Shown here one piece after another: positions 1 through 7,034 of a stretch of DNA of 9,758 nucleotides. The position numbers were made by a program, and so were the translations under genes. The notes beneath the pieces were generated by a model. The model worked only from the letters and a program-made list of their open reading frames with translations. It searched no databases and had not been told where the DNA came from. The stretch's first letter is position 1; every line of letters begins with the position of its first letter. Source of the DNA: Candidatus Thorarchaeota archaeon (GTDB taxonomy: Archaea; Asgardarchaeota; Thorarchaeia; Thorarchaeales; Thorarchaeaceae); contig JAEORI010000038.1 in NCBI GenBank assembly GCA_016840965.1, forward strand, positions 1 to 9,758, given 5' to 3'.

Positions 1-1011
1 AATGATGTTATCACCGAGTACATCTTTCAACGCAATAGTAATGACCTACCTGAGAAATCATGTTGGAATGCTTGGAGTCGGTCTGATGATCTGACTGAGT
101 GGACCAACGTGGGAGTCCATAATCATGTCCTACGGTCAGGTGGAAGTAAAGTACGTCTAAGGGCGTTCAGAATTTGGTCTGAAAATGAACAACAATGCGT
201 GCCGCCCCCACATGTACAATTTCCGAATTTTCTCAGGTCCGTTGTTCAAAGTTCTATTGAGGGTATCGCCAGACAGCTTAGGGATGTCAAACATGTTCGC
301 TTAAGACTCAGTATGCAGGGAAACGAATGCGTCATCATTTTCCAAGATAGTGAAAACAAAGAAACCTTACACTCACTGATACTGCTGCATACTGCAGACA
401 TCATACGGCTTCTTCGTTGGCCAATGACTGAAGGAAAGCCACTACGACTCAGACACGACCTTCTTGTCACATGGAACCTGTTTCATGACTTTGCTTATCC
501 AAGTCCTGACATAGACTTTGGTGATGACTTCAGGTTTCTGGAAGAATCGCTCATATCTCTGACAACCAGTGAGGAGATGATGTTTTCTCCAGTCCTTGTT
601 GACACCGCTCTCAACCTGAGAACATTACAGGTCACAGTACACCACGATGCATCACAATGCCCACTCGTTAAGGACCCTCGGTTGAATCATTCATCTTGTT
701 GGAGGATAAGCCTACCCCCTGAATTACAATCTATGATTGAAATTAAAACTGACCAATATCTAACCGACAAACAGGTCTTTGAACATGTAGAAGAAGTGAG
801 TCAGATGATAGGCAACAATCGAGTGGAGCTTGTCTTTGATCATGGATTAGATGAGCATGACCGCCTTGTCTTCAACGAGAGTGAGGTGATGAGAAAGTTA
901 TCTAATAAGTATCGAGGAATTCCTTTACAGAGTCTATCTCCAGGTCACACCTCACGAATAACGATACGACTCAACCGTCTTAAACGCGAAAGAAACGAAG
1001 GTGGTTCCTAG
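1..1011 (+). CDS. Hypothetical protein, 5' end outside the window
   Basis: The reading frame is open from the first base to a TAG at 1009-1011, giving at least 336 residues. A GTG at 109 and later codons could serve as starts, but nothing marks them: there is no ribosome binding site and the frame stays open upstream, so the true start most likely lies left of the window. The product looks soluble, with no signal peptide or membrane segment in the visible part and mixed alpha/beta character. It ends in a basic tail (RLNRLKRERNEGG). I do not recognise the family. It converges with the next gene, and the two stop codons overlap. Confidence is good that it is a real gene because the long frame has normal composition; function is unknown. 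Confidence 0.7.
   Translation, partial: NDVITEYIFQRNSNDLPEKSCWNAWSRSDDLTEWTNVGVHNHVLRSGGSKVRLRAFRIWSENEQQCVPPPHVQFPNFLRSVVQSSIEGIARQLRDVKHVRLRLSMQGNECVIIFQDSENKETLHSLILLHTADIIRLLRWPMTEGKPLRLRHDLLVTWNLFHDFAYPSPDIDFGDDFRFLEESLISLTTSEEMMFSPVLVDTALNLRTLQVTVHHDASQCPLVKDPRLNHSSCWRISLPPELQSMIEIKTDQYLTDKQVFEHVEEVSQMIGNNRVELVFDHGLDEHDRLVFNESEVMRKLSNKYRGIPLQSLSPGHTSRITIRLNRLKRERNEGGS
1008..1011. other. Shared CTAG: overlapping stop codons of two convergent genes
   Basis: The self-complementary tetramer CTAG supplies the TAG stop of the plus-strand gene (1009-1011) and the TAG stop of the minus-strand gene (1010-1008). There is no intergenic DNA, so each transcript must terminate inside, or run antisense into, its neighbour. 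Confidence 0.9.
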
Positions 1012-1637
1012 TCATCTGAACGATGACCCTCGATGATTTTAATCATTGAGAACTTGTGTGCTCTCTTCTTCTCATCGTCAACTCTGTATTCCTCTAAGCC
1101 GAGGTATGTCGCGAGAATCATATAGACCTTTGAGTCCTCAAGTGGATCAGCTGTCATACTCAACATGTTTTGATTGAACATCTCAATACGTTTGAATAGA
1201 TGAGCAGGTAGTGGTATTGTTGCTCTCATGGCGTTCAGGCAATCTTCCTCTGGAAAAAACTGACAGATATAACCCCAGAATCTAAGATATTTTCCAGTTG
1301 GACCTTGGACCATGCGAATCTCTGTTGGAACAAGCATGATGGTATGGTTTTCCATTTCTGAAGTCCACTTCACTTTCTTGTAGGGTGAATCTGCATTTAG
1401 ATTGCTAATCTCATTCATGCACTCATGTACCATTACTTGGCAATCAAAGGTTTCACGACTGAGTTGCGCAGGGTGTTCTCCTAGAGCTTGTAGTTCCTCA
1501 TATTTTCCTGGAAACCAGTCTAAGTCAACTTGTAATGCGCCGCCCATCATTTCACGGAGAATCACTTCATCTTTTTCATCGAAATGAGTCAACGTGAGGT
1601 CATTTACAAATGAATCCTCATCCTCCTCATCTCTCAT
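1008..1637 (-). CDS. Hypothetical acidic soluble protein (209 aa)
   Basis: This is a 209-residue protein that I do not recognise. The N-terminus is strongly acidic (MRDEEDEDSF), the middle is rich in methionine and aromatic residues (for example KYLRFWGYICQFFPEED at about 116-132), and there is no signal peptide or membrane helix. The ATG at 1635-1637 lies about 25 bases downstream of a TATA-like stretch at 1659-1671 (minus strand ACTTTAAAAAGAC), so the mRNA should have a very short leader or none, a common archaeal arrangement. Its TAG stop shares the CTAG palindrome at 1008-1011 with the stop of the convergent gene. No domain suggests an enzymatic role. Confidence 0.75.
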   Translation of the reverse strand: MRDEEDEDSFVNDLTLTHFDEKDEVILREMMGGALQVDLDWFPGKYEELQALGEHPAQLSRETFDCQVMVHECMNEISNLNADSPYKKVKWTSEMENHTIMLVPTEIRMVQGPTGKYLRFWGYICQFFPEEDCLNAMRATIPLPAHLFKRIEMFNQNMLSMTADPLEDSKVYMILATYLGLEEYRVDDEKKRAHKFSMIKIIEGHRSDD

Positions 1638-1658
1638 GATGCATTCCTTTCAAATCAG

Positions 1659-1671
1659 TCTTTTTAAAGTC
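1659..1671 (-). promoter_or_regulatory. Probable TATA box of the 209-aa gene
   Basis: The minus strand reads ACTTTAAAAAGAC, an A/T-rich TATA-like element about 25 bases before the ATG at 1637. That is the spacing expected between an archaeal TATA box and a start site at or next to the initiation codon. No strong BRE is evident. Confidence 0.4.
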
Positions 1672-1709
1672 CTAGTGGGTCATCTCTCAATCTATGCTTC
1701 TATTCCGTA

Positions 1710-1739
1710 TTGAAACTGAATATCAATTTACAATTTCAA
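1710..1739 (-). terminator. Stem-loop at the 3' end of the membrane protein gene
   Basis: In minus-strand RNA, UUGAAAUUG and CAGUUUCAA form a 9-bp stem with one G-U pair around a 12-base loop. The stop codon of the membrane protein gene (1738-1736) lies in the 5' arm. The G-U pair favours the minus-strand transcript, because the plus strand would have a mismatch there. No U-run follows, so it may be an mRNA end structure rather than a classical terminator. Confidence 0.3.
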
Positions 1740-2590
1740 CCTATTACTGATATTATTGTTTTTCTTGCAATACTAGCATTTTCAGGCGTTTTTTGTGAAT
1801 TATATCTTTCAATGGAAATATATGCATCTTTTACTCTCTTTCGTTTTCCAGATTCAATAGACAATATCGCACCATCAGCTACTGCTGCAGTCCAATATGG
1901 AATCTCTACTGGATTACCAACTTTATTCTTGAGATGTGTTTCAACCTCTATTAATTCTTCAACCAATGTATCAAACAGTTTGTTTGAGGCACTTCTCTCT
2001 TCAAACGATTTCAATAACTCTGTTAGTGCGACTGCACCAGCAAAACCTACGAATGCACCCATAATCTCTATTGTAATATTTGGAAAAGGAAATAATGTGT
2101 TGAATTCAATTAGTTCCAATCCAATCGCAAATATATCAAGAGTCGCTAGACTCCAGATGGCGAATTTTCCTCCTGGTAATGCTCTAATACCTACAAGAAT
2201 GATTGCTGATATTAATAGCAGAATGTAAGAAAATAGGACAATCATAAGAAATATCGTGTAATTACTAAATATGTTCAAAAAAACTCCAATAAACAATGTC
2301 ATAATTATCGATAATCCTAGCCAAGGAATTTGCCCCTTTTTTCCCATCTTTCTAGTTAGATAATAAAATGACCAATAGCACAGTGAAATTGAAGGGATTG
2401 AACAAGTTGAAACTAGACTTATTTGCCAAACCACAATTCCAAAAACTTGATTCAATAAAATTAATCCGAAGTATAGGCCTGCAATTCCAATAAGTAATAT
2501 AACTGCGAGAAAAAATGCTCGATTGTCTCTTCTCTTCTCGGATGCCAATATTCGTTTGGCAAGAGTATTTCCATCTTCAACAGATGTCAT
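1736..2590 (-). CDS. Multi-spanning membrane protein of unknown function (284 aa)
   Basis: The protein starts with a charged cytosolic segment (1-24), followed by hydrophobic stretches at about 25-48, 52-78, 88-108, 110-135, 142-163 and 172-193, five or six membrane helices in all. A soluble C-terminal domain (194-284) has a charged helix (KSFEERSASNKLFDTLVEEL). The sequence PYWTAAVADGAI near 231-242 resembles the 'xxWxxxVxSG' segment seen in the cytosolic tails of many archaeal membrane proteins of unknown function; that resemblance is from memory. The coding sequence is visibly more AT-rich than its neighbours and rich in Ile codons, which may reflect only membrane composition. An AT-rich element near 2640-2652 could be its TATA box. 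No transporter signature is visible. Confidence 0.75.
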   Translation of the reverse strand: MTSVEDGNTLAKRILASEKRRDNRAFFLAVILLIGIAGLYFGLILLNQVFGIVVWQISLVSTCSIPSISLCYWSFYYLTRKMGKKGQIPWLGLSIIMTLFIGVFLNIFSNYTIFLMIVLFSYILLLISAIILVGIRALPGGKFAIWSLATLDIFAIGLELIEFNTLFPFPNITIEIMGAFVGFAGAVALTELLKSFEERSASNKLFDTLVEELIEVETHLKNKVGNPVEIPYWTAAVADGAILSIESGKRKRVKDAYISIERYNSQKTPENASIARKTIISVIG

Positions 2591-2722
2591 ATGTGAAATA
2601 CATCAATACCCCATTTGTACTCTTGCTCTGAGTGATACTACAATAATATAGTATGCGAGTGTATTCTTGAAAACTAATTTGGCATTATTAAAAGATGATT
2701 TATCAATCCTAACTGGCAGAGT

Positions 2723-2830
2723 ATGTCTTTAGTAGACTTCTCAGTGGATTTTCTGACAGGCGCCACCTCAATTTTTGCTTTAAACACTATCGCTATAATA
2801 GTGTCTAATCAGTCTTGTATGGTGAACTAG
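2723..2830 (+). pseudogene. Possible degenerate copy of the adjacent small membrane protein
   Basis: The frame from ATG 2723 to TAG 2828 encodes 35 residues. Its first part, SLVDFSVDFLTG, matches SLVDFFVGLLTG of the next small ORF at 9 of 12 positions, largely through synonymous codon differences. The part corresponding to the neighbour's first half is missing, and the similarity fades after LTG. This looks like the remnant of a duplicated gene, though a functional micropeptide cannot be excluded. Confidence 0.35.
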
Positions 2831-2831
2831 A

Positions 2832-3011
2832 TTGGTACTTCGGAAAAATGGTAAACTGGTGCCCATTGGTGGCATCTGCCTTTCAGCAGCCATTTTGATT
2901 GACAGGTTTGTCGGTAGTGGATCATTAGTGGACTTCTTCGTAGGCCTTCTCACAGGGCTTGCAATCGTTCTGAACCTTGTAGGGCTTTATAGATCAAGAA
3001 GTCATGACTAA
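2832..3011 (+). CDS. Small membrane protein (59 aa), TTG start
   Basis: The frame opens after a stop at 2823, with a TTG at 2832 or a GTG at 2859 as possible starts, and ends at TAA 3009-3011. The product has a charged start (LVLRKNGKLV), a hydrophobic segment (PIGGICLSAAILI), a polar loop with Asp/Arg, a second hydrophobic segment (VDFFVGLLTGLAIVLNLVGL) and a short basic end (YRSRSHD). This two-helix layout, ending in 'DFxxGLLTGxxIVLNLxGLY', resembles small hypothetical membrane proteins common in archaea and bacteria, but I cannot name a family. A TATA-like CTATAATA at about 2793-2800 lies at a suitable distance. Below typical gene-calling length, so confidence is moderate. Confidence 0.5.
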   Translation: MVLRKNGKLVPIGGICLSAAILIDRFVGSGSLVDFFVGLLTGLAIVLNLVGLYRSRSHD

Positions 3012-3115
3012 CAAGTGTCATTGATGGCCACGATATGACCACGGTGATAATGCATGTAAAGTATCACTCAATATGGACTGCCTGTTTCTCGTACAATCCT
3101 GTCAATATCTCAAGC

Positions 3116-3132
3116 AGGACTGCCTTAGTCCT
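3116..3132. repeat. Short perfect inverted repeat (6-bp stem, 5-base loop)
   Basis: AGGACT-GCCTT-AGTCCT forms a perfect six-base-pair hairpin. It sits about 90 bases beyond the stop of the minus-strand surface protein gene. Neither side has a T-run, so a terminator role is unproven and it could be chance. Confidence 0.25.
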
Positions 3133-3219
3133 CATCAGCGTTTACGGTCGATGTGATGCAAATTGTAGTCTGGTTTAACTCAATACTGATAAAGTGGAAA
3201 CAACTGTCTGATATGCAAC

Positions 3220-4857
3220 TCACAAATCCAGTTTCATGATATCGGTCAATACGAGAAAACGCAATTTGTCACTTTTCATTTTTTCCCGTAGACATATTGC
3301 CCTGTTGAGTTTGTTATATACGACTATGATGATGGCTGCGGATAGCAACGAGCCAAGAGGCAGAGTCAAGGGGAGCGTTGATATCCACCAACTGTTTTGA
3401 ACATTGAAATACAGTATTTCTATGGTTTCGTCAACAGCATATGAACCATAAATCCACCCCCAAGTGGCGATGATTGTTAGTCTGCAGTTTCCATTCGCAA
3501 TATGAAATGTGTTTATGTCTATTCGCCAACAGCTGCTGTTCACAATCTGAGCCTGGAATGTAGTATCATGCAGTACCGGATGGTCTGTATCTACATTTTC
3601 CACGAGTTCTCCTGTCACAGAGATAAGATTGCATCGATAACCGTCCCGGAGAACGTTTTTCGTCGTATTGAAAATAATGTCACAATAAGCCAACCCCGAA
3701 AGTGGTCCAGTCGCCAAACCTCCATCCTTTTCGTATAATACTGCTGTTGATTCCACAAAATCATATCCTGGAAAAAGAGGTTCAGGATAAGTCCATTGAC
3801 CAATCTCTCCAGTGAGACCAAACCTGATTGACGCGGCAAGGAAAACACTGAAGAATTCATCAGATGACATCACCTCGCTTGCCATTATCCCTGTATGAAT
3901 AACCACTCCTTCTCCATACCTGTGCATATAAGCTGCTACCGGATATTCCGGGCTTTCACTAGGGTTAACGAAATTCCAGTACCCGATAACATCTGTTTCT
4001 GTTTGGTTTTGCAGAAGATTCTCCTCATGACCCCTATAGCTTGAGGGAATATTCTCACCTAACGTAGTTCTGATGAAATCACTGAGCACATTTGTCGTGT
4101 TGACTGTAATACCGTTATAATGGGTGCCTGTCCAATATTGCCAAAGGTTACTCCCAACCCAATTTATGTTGTCATCATACCATCTATGGCGGACGGATTT
4201 CCATGCATGAGTCCCATTGAATTCCCATCTATGCCCCTTGGTCAGGCTTAGATAACCATTAGAATATGTGACCTCAGCTAGAAAGGTGCATGCATCCATT
4301 ATAATCAAAGTGCCGCCAGATGCAACAAATTGTTTATAATAGAGATACTCCCGCTCCGTGACGTATTCGGTAAACCCGAGTATCACGACATCATATACTC
4401 TCTCACCCTCATGAAAGAGCCCGCCCTCATCCACGTCTATCTCGTTGATGAGCGTTACGGTTTCTCCGAGAACCAGATGGAGAGCGCGAGCAGTATCACT
4501 CTCAAACCATGCACCAAGTCGCTCGCTCCAACTCCACTCATCAACAACTGTTCTGTTGAGAAGATGCAAGTCTGTTGTGATGTACTCTCCGATAGGGACC
4601 GAGTCGTATTTTGAGTAGAATGTATAGAACGCATTTGAGTAGGCGGTCGCAGAAAAGATAGGCTTGACCATAGCTATCCTACTCTCAGTCGAAGCACTGG
4701 TAGCTCTACTGAATGTGGCTATTCCAGCAGAACCATTTGGGCTATATGGAACCACCGACACACAAAAGGAAGATATCGAAACAATAAGTACTAGAAAGAA
4801 AGCAAGGCATCCGAATCTGGAATGTTTTCTGCCCCCTTGTTTCTGAGCAATGGTCAT
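3220..4857 (-). CDS. Membrane-anchored surface protein with GATase-like domain (545 aa)
   Basis: A basic N-terminus (KQGGRKHSR) is followed by a hydrophobic signal or anchor segment at about 17-37. The core from about 155 to 347 looks like a class I glutamine-amidotransferase / ThuA-like Rossmann fold: strand YDVVILG (155-161), helix EREYLYYKQFV, then GGTLIIMDAC (181-190), and near the end GEGVVIHTG (315-323). Cys190 is near where such folds place a nucleophile, but no Cys-His-Glu triad can be asserted. Residues 370-487 appear beta-rich and Ig-like, followed by a membrane helix (about 492-514) and a basic cytosolic tail. At least six N-x-S/T sequons (NRT, NGT, NTT, NQT, NTT, NSS) fit an extracellular, N-glycosylated body. 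The start is backed by a GGGTGG element nine bases before the ATG. Exact function is unknown. Confidence 0.8.
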   Translation of the reverse strand: MTIAQKQGGRKHSRFGCLAFFLVLIVSISSFCVSVVPYSPNGSAGIATFSRATSASTESRIAMVKPIFSATAYSNAFYTFYSKYDSVPIGEYITTDLHLLNRTVVDEWSWSERLGAWFESDTARALHLVLGETVTLINEIDVDEGGLFHEGERVYDVVILGFTEYVTEREYLYYKQFVASGGTLIIMDACTFLAEVTYSNGYLSLTKGHRWEFNGTHAWKSVRHRWYDDNINWVGSNLWQYWTGTHYNGITVNTTNVLSDFIRTTLGENIPSSYRGHEENLLQNQTETDVIGYWNFVNPSESPEYPVAAYMHRYGEGVVIHTGIMASEVMSSDEFFSVFLAASIRFGLTGEIGQWTYPEPLFPGYDFVESTAVLYEKDGGLATGPLSGLAYCDIIFNTTKNVLRDGYRCNLISVTGELVENVDTDHPVLHDTTFQAQIVNSSCWRIDINTFHIANGNCRLTIIATWGWIYGSYAVDETIEILYFNVQNSWWISTLPLTLPLGSLLSAAIIIVVYNKLNRAICLREKMKSDKLRFLVLTDIMKLDL

Positions 4858-4933
4858 ATTACTATTCCACCCTTCTAGCTTTGTTCTGGCAATCTCATGC
4901 GCTCAAATAAGCATACCTAGATGCAGCACGCCA

Positions 4934-5356
4934 CTATGAACCAGATCTAAATGACTGAAACTCATAATGGTTGGGATCAACATAGACGAAACCTAGAATC
5001 AGATTACCACGTATCTCATCAAACTTGTACACGCCAAAAACTAACTCAATGCTCTGAGTTCTCCATTTTAATTTTCCACGCGCTAGGTAGTTGCGGAATA
5101 TGGCACGACACTGCTTTCTAATTATGCTGAATAAGTTCTTGTACCTCCTTCTCTGCGATGATCGAATCCCCCATCGATCCAGAATAAATCGATTCGCTAA
5201 GCTGTTGCTTGAAACCAAGATGGACGCCCCTTTCTTTTGTAGCCTTTGCTGATTCTCTTGAAGCATGCTGTACAGACACTCAGGAATGTTAGCTAGAATT
5301 GATGTTGTGATTCCCGGTTCTCGGTATATCGAGTCTTTATTTTCCAAGATACCCAT
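4934..5356 (-). CDS. Hypothetical basic protein (140 aa)
   Basis: This is an unrecognised 140-residue protein without signal peptide or membrane helix. The centre is strongly basic: from about 61 to 99 it contains RWGIRSSQRRRYKN and later RKQCRAIFRNYLARGKLKWR. This could bind nucleic acid, but no known fold is evident. The C-terminal third has alternating hydrophobic residues (IELVFGVYKF, NLILGFVYVD) that suggest beta strands. The start is well supported: AAGGTGAGAG directly precedes the ATG at 5356, a good archaeal ribosome binding site, and an in-frame TGA lies two codons upstream. The surface protein gene follows 76 bases downstream on the same strand, so they could be co-transcribed, although the gap can hold a separate promoter. 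Confidence 0.7.
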   Translation of the reverse strand: MGILENKDSIYREPGITTSILANIPECLYSMLQENQQRLQKKGASILVSSNSLANRFILDRWGIRSSQRRRYKNLFSIIRKQCRAIFRNYLARGKLKWRTQSIELVFGVYKFDEIRGNLILGFVYVDPNHYEFQSFRSGS

Positions 5357-5439
5357 CTCTCACCTTAATCAGGTACCCTCTCATTTGAAGACCCCCAAGT
5401 TTTGGGTTTCTCACATGAAAACCGCGGCTTGATGGTAAG

Positions 5440-5500
5440 TGTTATAAGGCATCTTCAAGACGCGAACACGCTTCAGACCAGTCAGATGAGGTTATAGACC
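5440..5500 (+). promoter_or_regulatory. Promoter and ribosome binding site of the uS13-uS4-uS11 operon
   Basis: A TATA-like GTTATAAG lies at 5441-5448, placing a start site near 5470-5475 and giving a leader of about 25-30 bases. GAGGT at 5488-5492 is eight bases before the uS13 ATG at 5501 and matches the archaeal 16S 3' end. The operon is divergent from the 140-aa gene, whose start is at 5356. Confidence 0.55.
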
Positions 5501-5950
5501 ATGTCCGAAGATTATAGACATATTATCCGAATGTCGGGAAGCGACATTGATGGGCAAGAAAACTTGCTACAGGGGCTAACCCGCATCAGAGGAGTTGGCA
5601 TCAGGTTATCCAAATCAATAATTACGCAACTTGGAATGGACCCTTCACAGCGACTCGGTTTCCTGACAGATGCTGATATTAAGAAAATTGAGAAGATAAT
5701 CAAGGATCCCATGGCCTCCAATTTTCCTGACTGGTATGTTAATCGTCCACGAGATAGAATGAGCGGAAGAATGTTGCACCTGACTGGTTCTGACCTTGAC
5801 TTTGCTCAGAGAAATGACATTGACCGGCTCCGTAGAATCAAATCTTGGAGAGGTGTCCGACACTCCCTAGGTCTCAGAGTTAGAGGTCAACATACTAGGA
5901 CAACCGGACGCGGTGGAGTAGCAGTAGGAGTTTCAAGAAAGAAAGTATAG
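5501..5950 (+). CDS. rps13: Small ribosomal subunit protein uS13
   Basis: uS13 sits in the head of the 30S subunit, contacting the P-site tRNA and the large subunit. The 149-residue length suits archaeal members. Hallmarks are visible: YRHIIRMSGSDIDGQENL at the N-terminus, the helix-hairpin-helix region LTRIRGVGIRLSKSI (about 26-40), the two-helix coiled arm in the middle, and the signature RGVRHSLGLRVRGQHTRTTG (about 118-137) followed by a basic tail ending in SRKKV. A GAGGT ribosome binding site fixes the ATG start. It is the first gene of the operon, with uS4 15 bases downstream, the usual archaeal order. Confidence 0.97.
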   Translation: MSEDYRHIIRMSGSDIDGQENLLQGLTRIRGVGIRLSKSIITQLGMDPSQRLGFLTDADIKKIEKIIKDPMASNFPDWYVNRPRDRMSGRMLHLTGSDLDFAQRNDIDRLRRIKSWRGVRHSLGLRVRGQHTRTTGRGGVAVGVSRKKV

Positions 5951-5965
5951 TCGAGGGAATGAATC

Positions 5966-6613
5966 ATGGGTGATCCGCGTTCACAGAAAAAGAAGTACGT
6001 TGCTCCTAAGACGCCTTTTGATAGTGATCGGTTCGAGCAGGAGCTTCAGATGGTTGGTATCTACGGATTGAGGAATAAGAAGGAGCTGTGGAAACACAGG
6101 ACAGAGCTTTCAAACTATCGTAGACAGGCTCGTAATTTGCTTGCACTTCCTGTTTCTGAGAGGGCTCAGCAAGAGCGTGAGCTGGTAGACAAACTTGCCC
6201 GTCTTGGTATTCTTACTACTGAACCAACTCTTGATCATGTGCTTGACCTCACTATGGAGAATCTACTTGAACGACGTCTACAGACACTTGTCTTCAGAAA
6301 AGGCCTTGCGAGCTCGATGCATCATGCTCGACAGCTTGTGACTCATGGTCATATAGCTCTTGAAACAGCAAGAGTCGATACTCCTCAGCGAATCATCGCA
6401 GTGGCTGAAGAAAATAAAATCCAATACTCTCCAAAATCAGCCCTTAACGATGCATCCCATCCTGCAAGAATTGCTGCATCTGATGCAGCCACACGCGCAT
6501 CTGCGGCACGTCTTGAGGAAGCTGAAGATTTTGAACGCCCAAGAAGATTTGATGAAGCAGAGCCTGTGACTGACGATGATATTGAGCTTGAAGGAGATGA
6601 GCATATTGAGTAA
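5966..6613 (+). CDS. rps4: Small ribosomal subunit protein uS4 with acidic C-terminal tail
   Basis: uS4 is a primary 16S rRNA-binding assembly protein of the 30S body. The start [19 protein letters not shown] and the block [20 protein letters not shown] are typical of archaeal uS4. The S4 RNA-binding domain follows at about 109-155 ([15 protein letters not shown], then [10 protein letters not shown]). The protein is 215 residues, longer than the roughly 170-190 usual in archaea as I recall them; the extra part is an Ala/Glu-rich helix ([20 protein letters not shown]) and an Asp/Glu-rich end ([13 protein letters not shown]). GAGGG at 5953-5957 supports the ATG at 5966. Its end overlaps the start of uS11. 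Confidence 0.96.
   Translation: MGDPRSQKKKYVAPKTPFDSDRFEQELQMVGIYGLRNKKELWKHRTELSNYRRQARNLLALPVSERAQQERELVDKLARLGILTTEPTLDHVLDLTMENLLERRLQTLVFRKGLASSMHHARQLVTHGHIALETARVDTPQRIIAVAEENKIQYSPKSALNDASHPARIAASDAATRASAARLEEAEDFERPRRFDEAEPVTDDDIELEGDEHIE
6593..6600 (+). promoter_or_regulatory. Ribosome binding site inside rps4 for uS11
   Basis: GGAGATGA at 6593-6600 differs from the ideal GGAGGTGA by one base. It is five bases before a TTG at 6606 but touches the ATG at 6597, which is too close to serve that codon. The site therefore favours the TTG as the uS11 start, with translation coupled to termination of uS4 at 6611-6613. Confidence 0.45.
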
Positions 6614-7004
6614 GGATGATAGAGATAAGTGGGGTGTTGCTCACATATTCGCTTCATACAATGACACCATCATCATGATTACTGATATAACCGGTGCTGA
6701 AACACTCGCCAGATATTCTGGTGGAATGATGGTGAAGGCTGATAGGAATGAGTCATCTCCTCATGCGGCGATGCAAGCTGCTTTTCAAGCTGCACGCGAA
6801 GCCAAAGACAAGGGTATCTATGGTATCCATATTCGGGTACGTGCCCCTGGTGGTCATGGTCCCAAAACACCTGGTCCTGGAGCACAGGCTGCTATCCGTG
6901 CACTCAGCAGAGCTGGATTACGAATTGGTATCATCGATGAAGTAACACCAATGCCCCATGATGGGACAAGAAAGCCTGGTGGTCGTCGAGGCCGAAGAGT
7001 GTAG
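6597..7004 (+). CDS. rps11: Small ribosomal subunit protein uS11
   Basis: uS11 lies on the 30S platform near the mRNA exit and the Shine-Dalgarno helix. The family is clear from [39 protein letters not shown], the [10 protein letters not shown] block, [20 protein letters not shown] and the C-terminus [20 protein letters not shown]. Three starts are possible: ATG 6576, ATG 6597 and TTG 6606. The ATG at 6597 gives 135 residues; the TTG at 6606 gives 132 residues beginning (M)[12 protein letters not shown], fits the family's usual length and has the better-spaced ribosome binding site. All of them overlap the end of rps4. No RNA polymerase D gene follows; the next gene is convergent, 30 bases away. 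Confidence 0.97.
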   Translation: MSILSKDDRDKWGVAHIFASYNDTIIMITDITGAETLARYSGGMMVKADRNESSPHAAMQAAFQAAREAKDKGIYGIHIRVRAPGGHGPKTPGPGAQAAIRALSRAGLRIGIIDEVTPMPHDGTRKPGGRRGRRV

Positions 7005-7034
7005 TCGGTTTTAATTCACCCACTAGTCTTGGTG

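Larger units (their letters stand above)
2591..3219. other. 630-base region between two minus-strand genes, mostly non-coding
   Basis: The left end (2591-2660) is AT-rich and probably holds the promoter of the membrane protein gene. Positions 2723-3011 carry two short plus-strand frames with related sequence, listed separately. From 3012 to 3219 I see no convincing ORF, tRNA or promoter, only a short perfect inverted repeat at 3116-3132. Confidence 0.6.

Noticed and set aside
1..108. GTG at 109 as the start of the first gene
   Set aside because: The frame is open to the window edge with no ribosome binding site before the GTG, so the gene is better treated as truncated by the window.
1710..2228. 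Plus-strand frame of 172 codons
   Set aside because: It is antisense to the multi-helix membrane protein gene, whose hydrophobic segments and charged loops are far more protein-like.
3012..3219. Possible tRNA or small RNA in the gap downstream of the surface protein gene
   Set aside because: I found no acceptor/T-arm pattern (no GGTTCRAATCC-like segment) and only one short hairpin, not enough for an RNA gene call.
6385..6657. Minus-strand frames of 66-90 codons opposite rps4 and rps11
   Set aside because: They are shadows of the conserved ribosomal genes, with low-complexity Ser/Ala or His/Gln-rich products.
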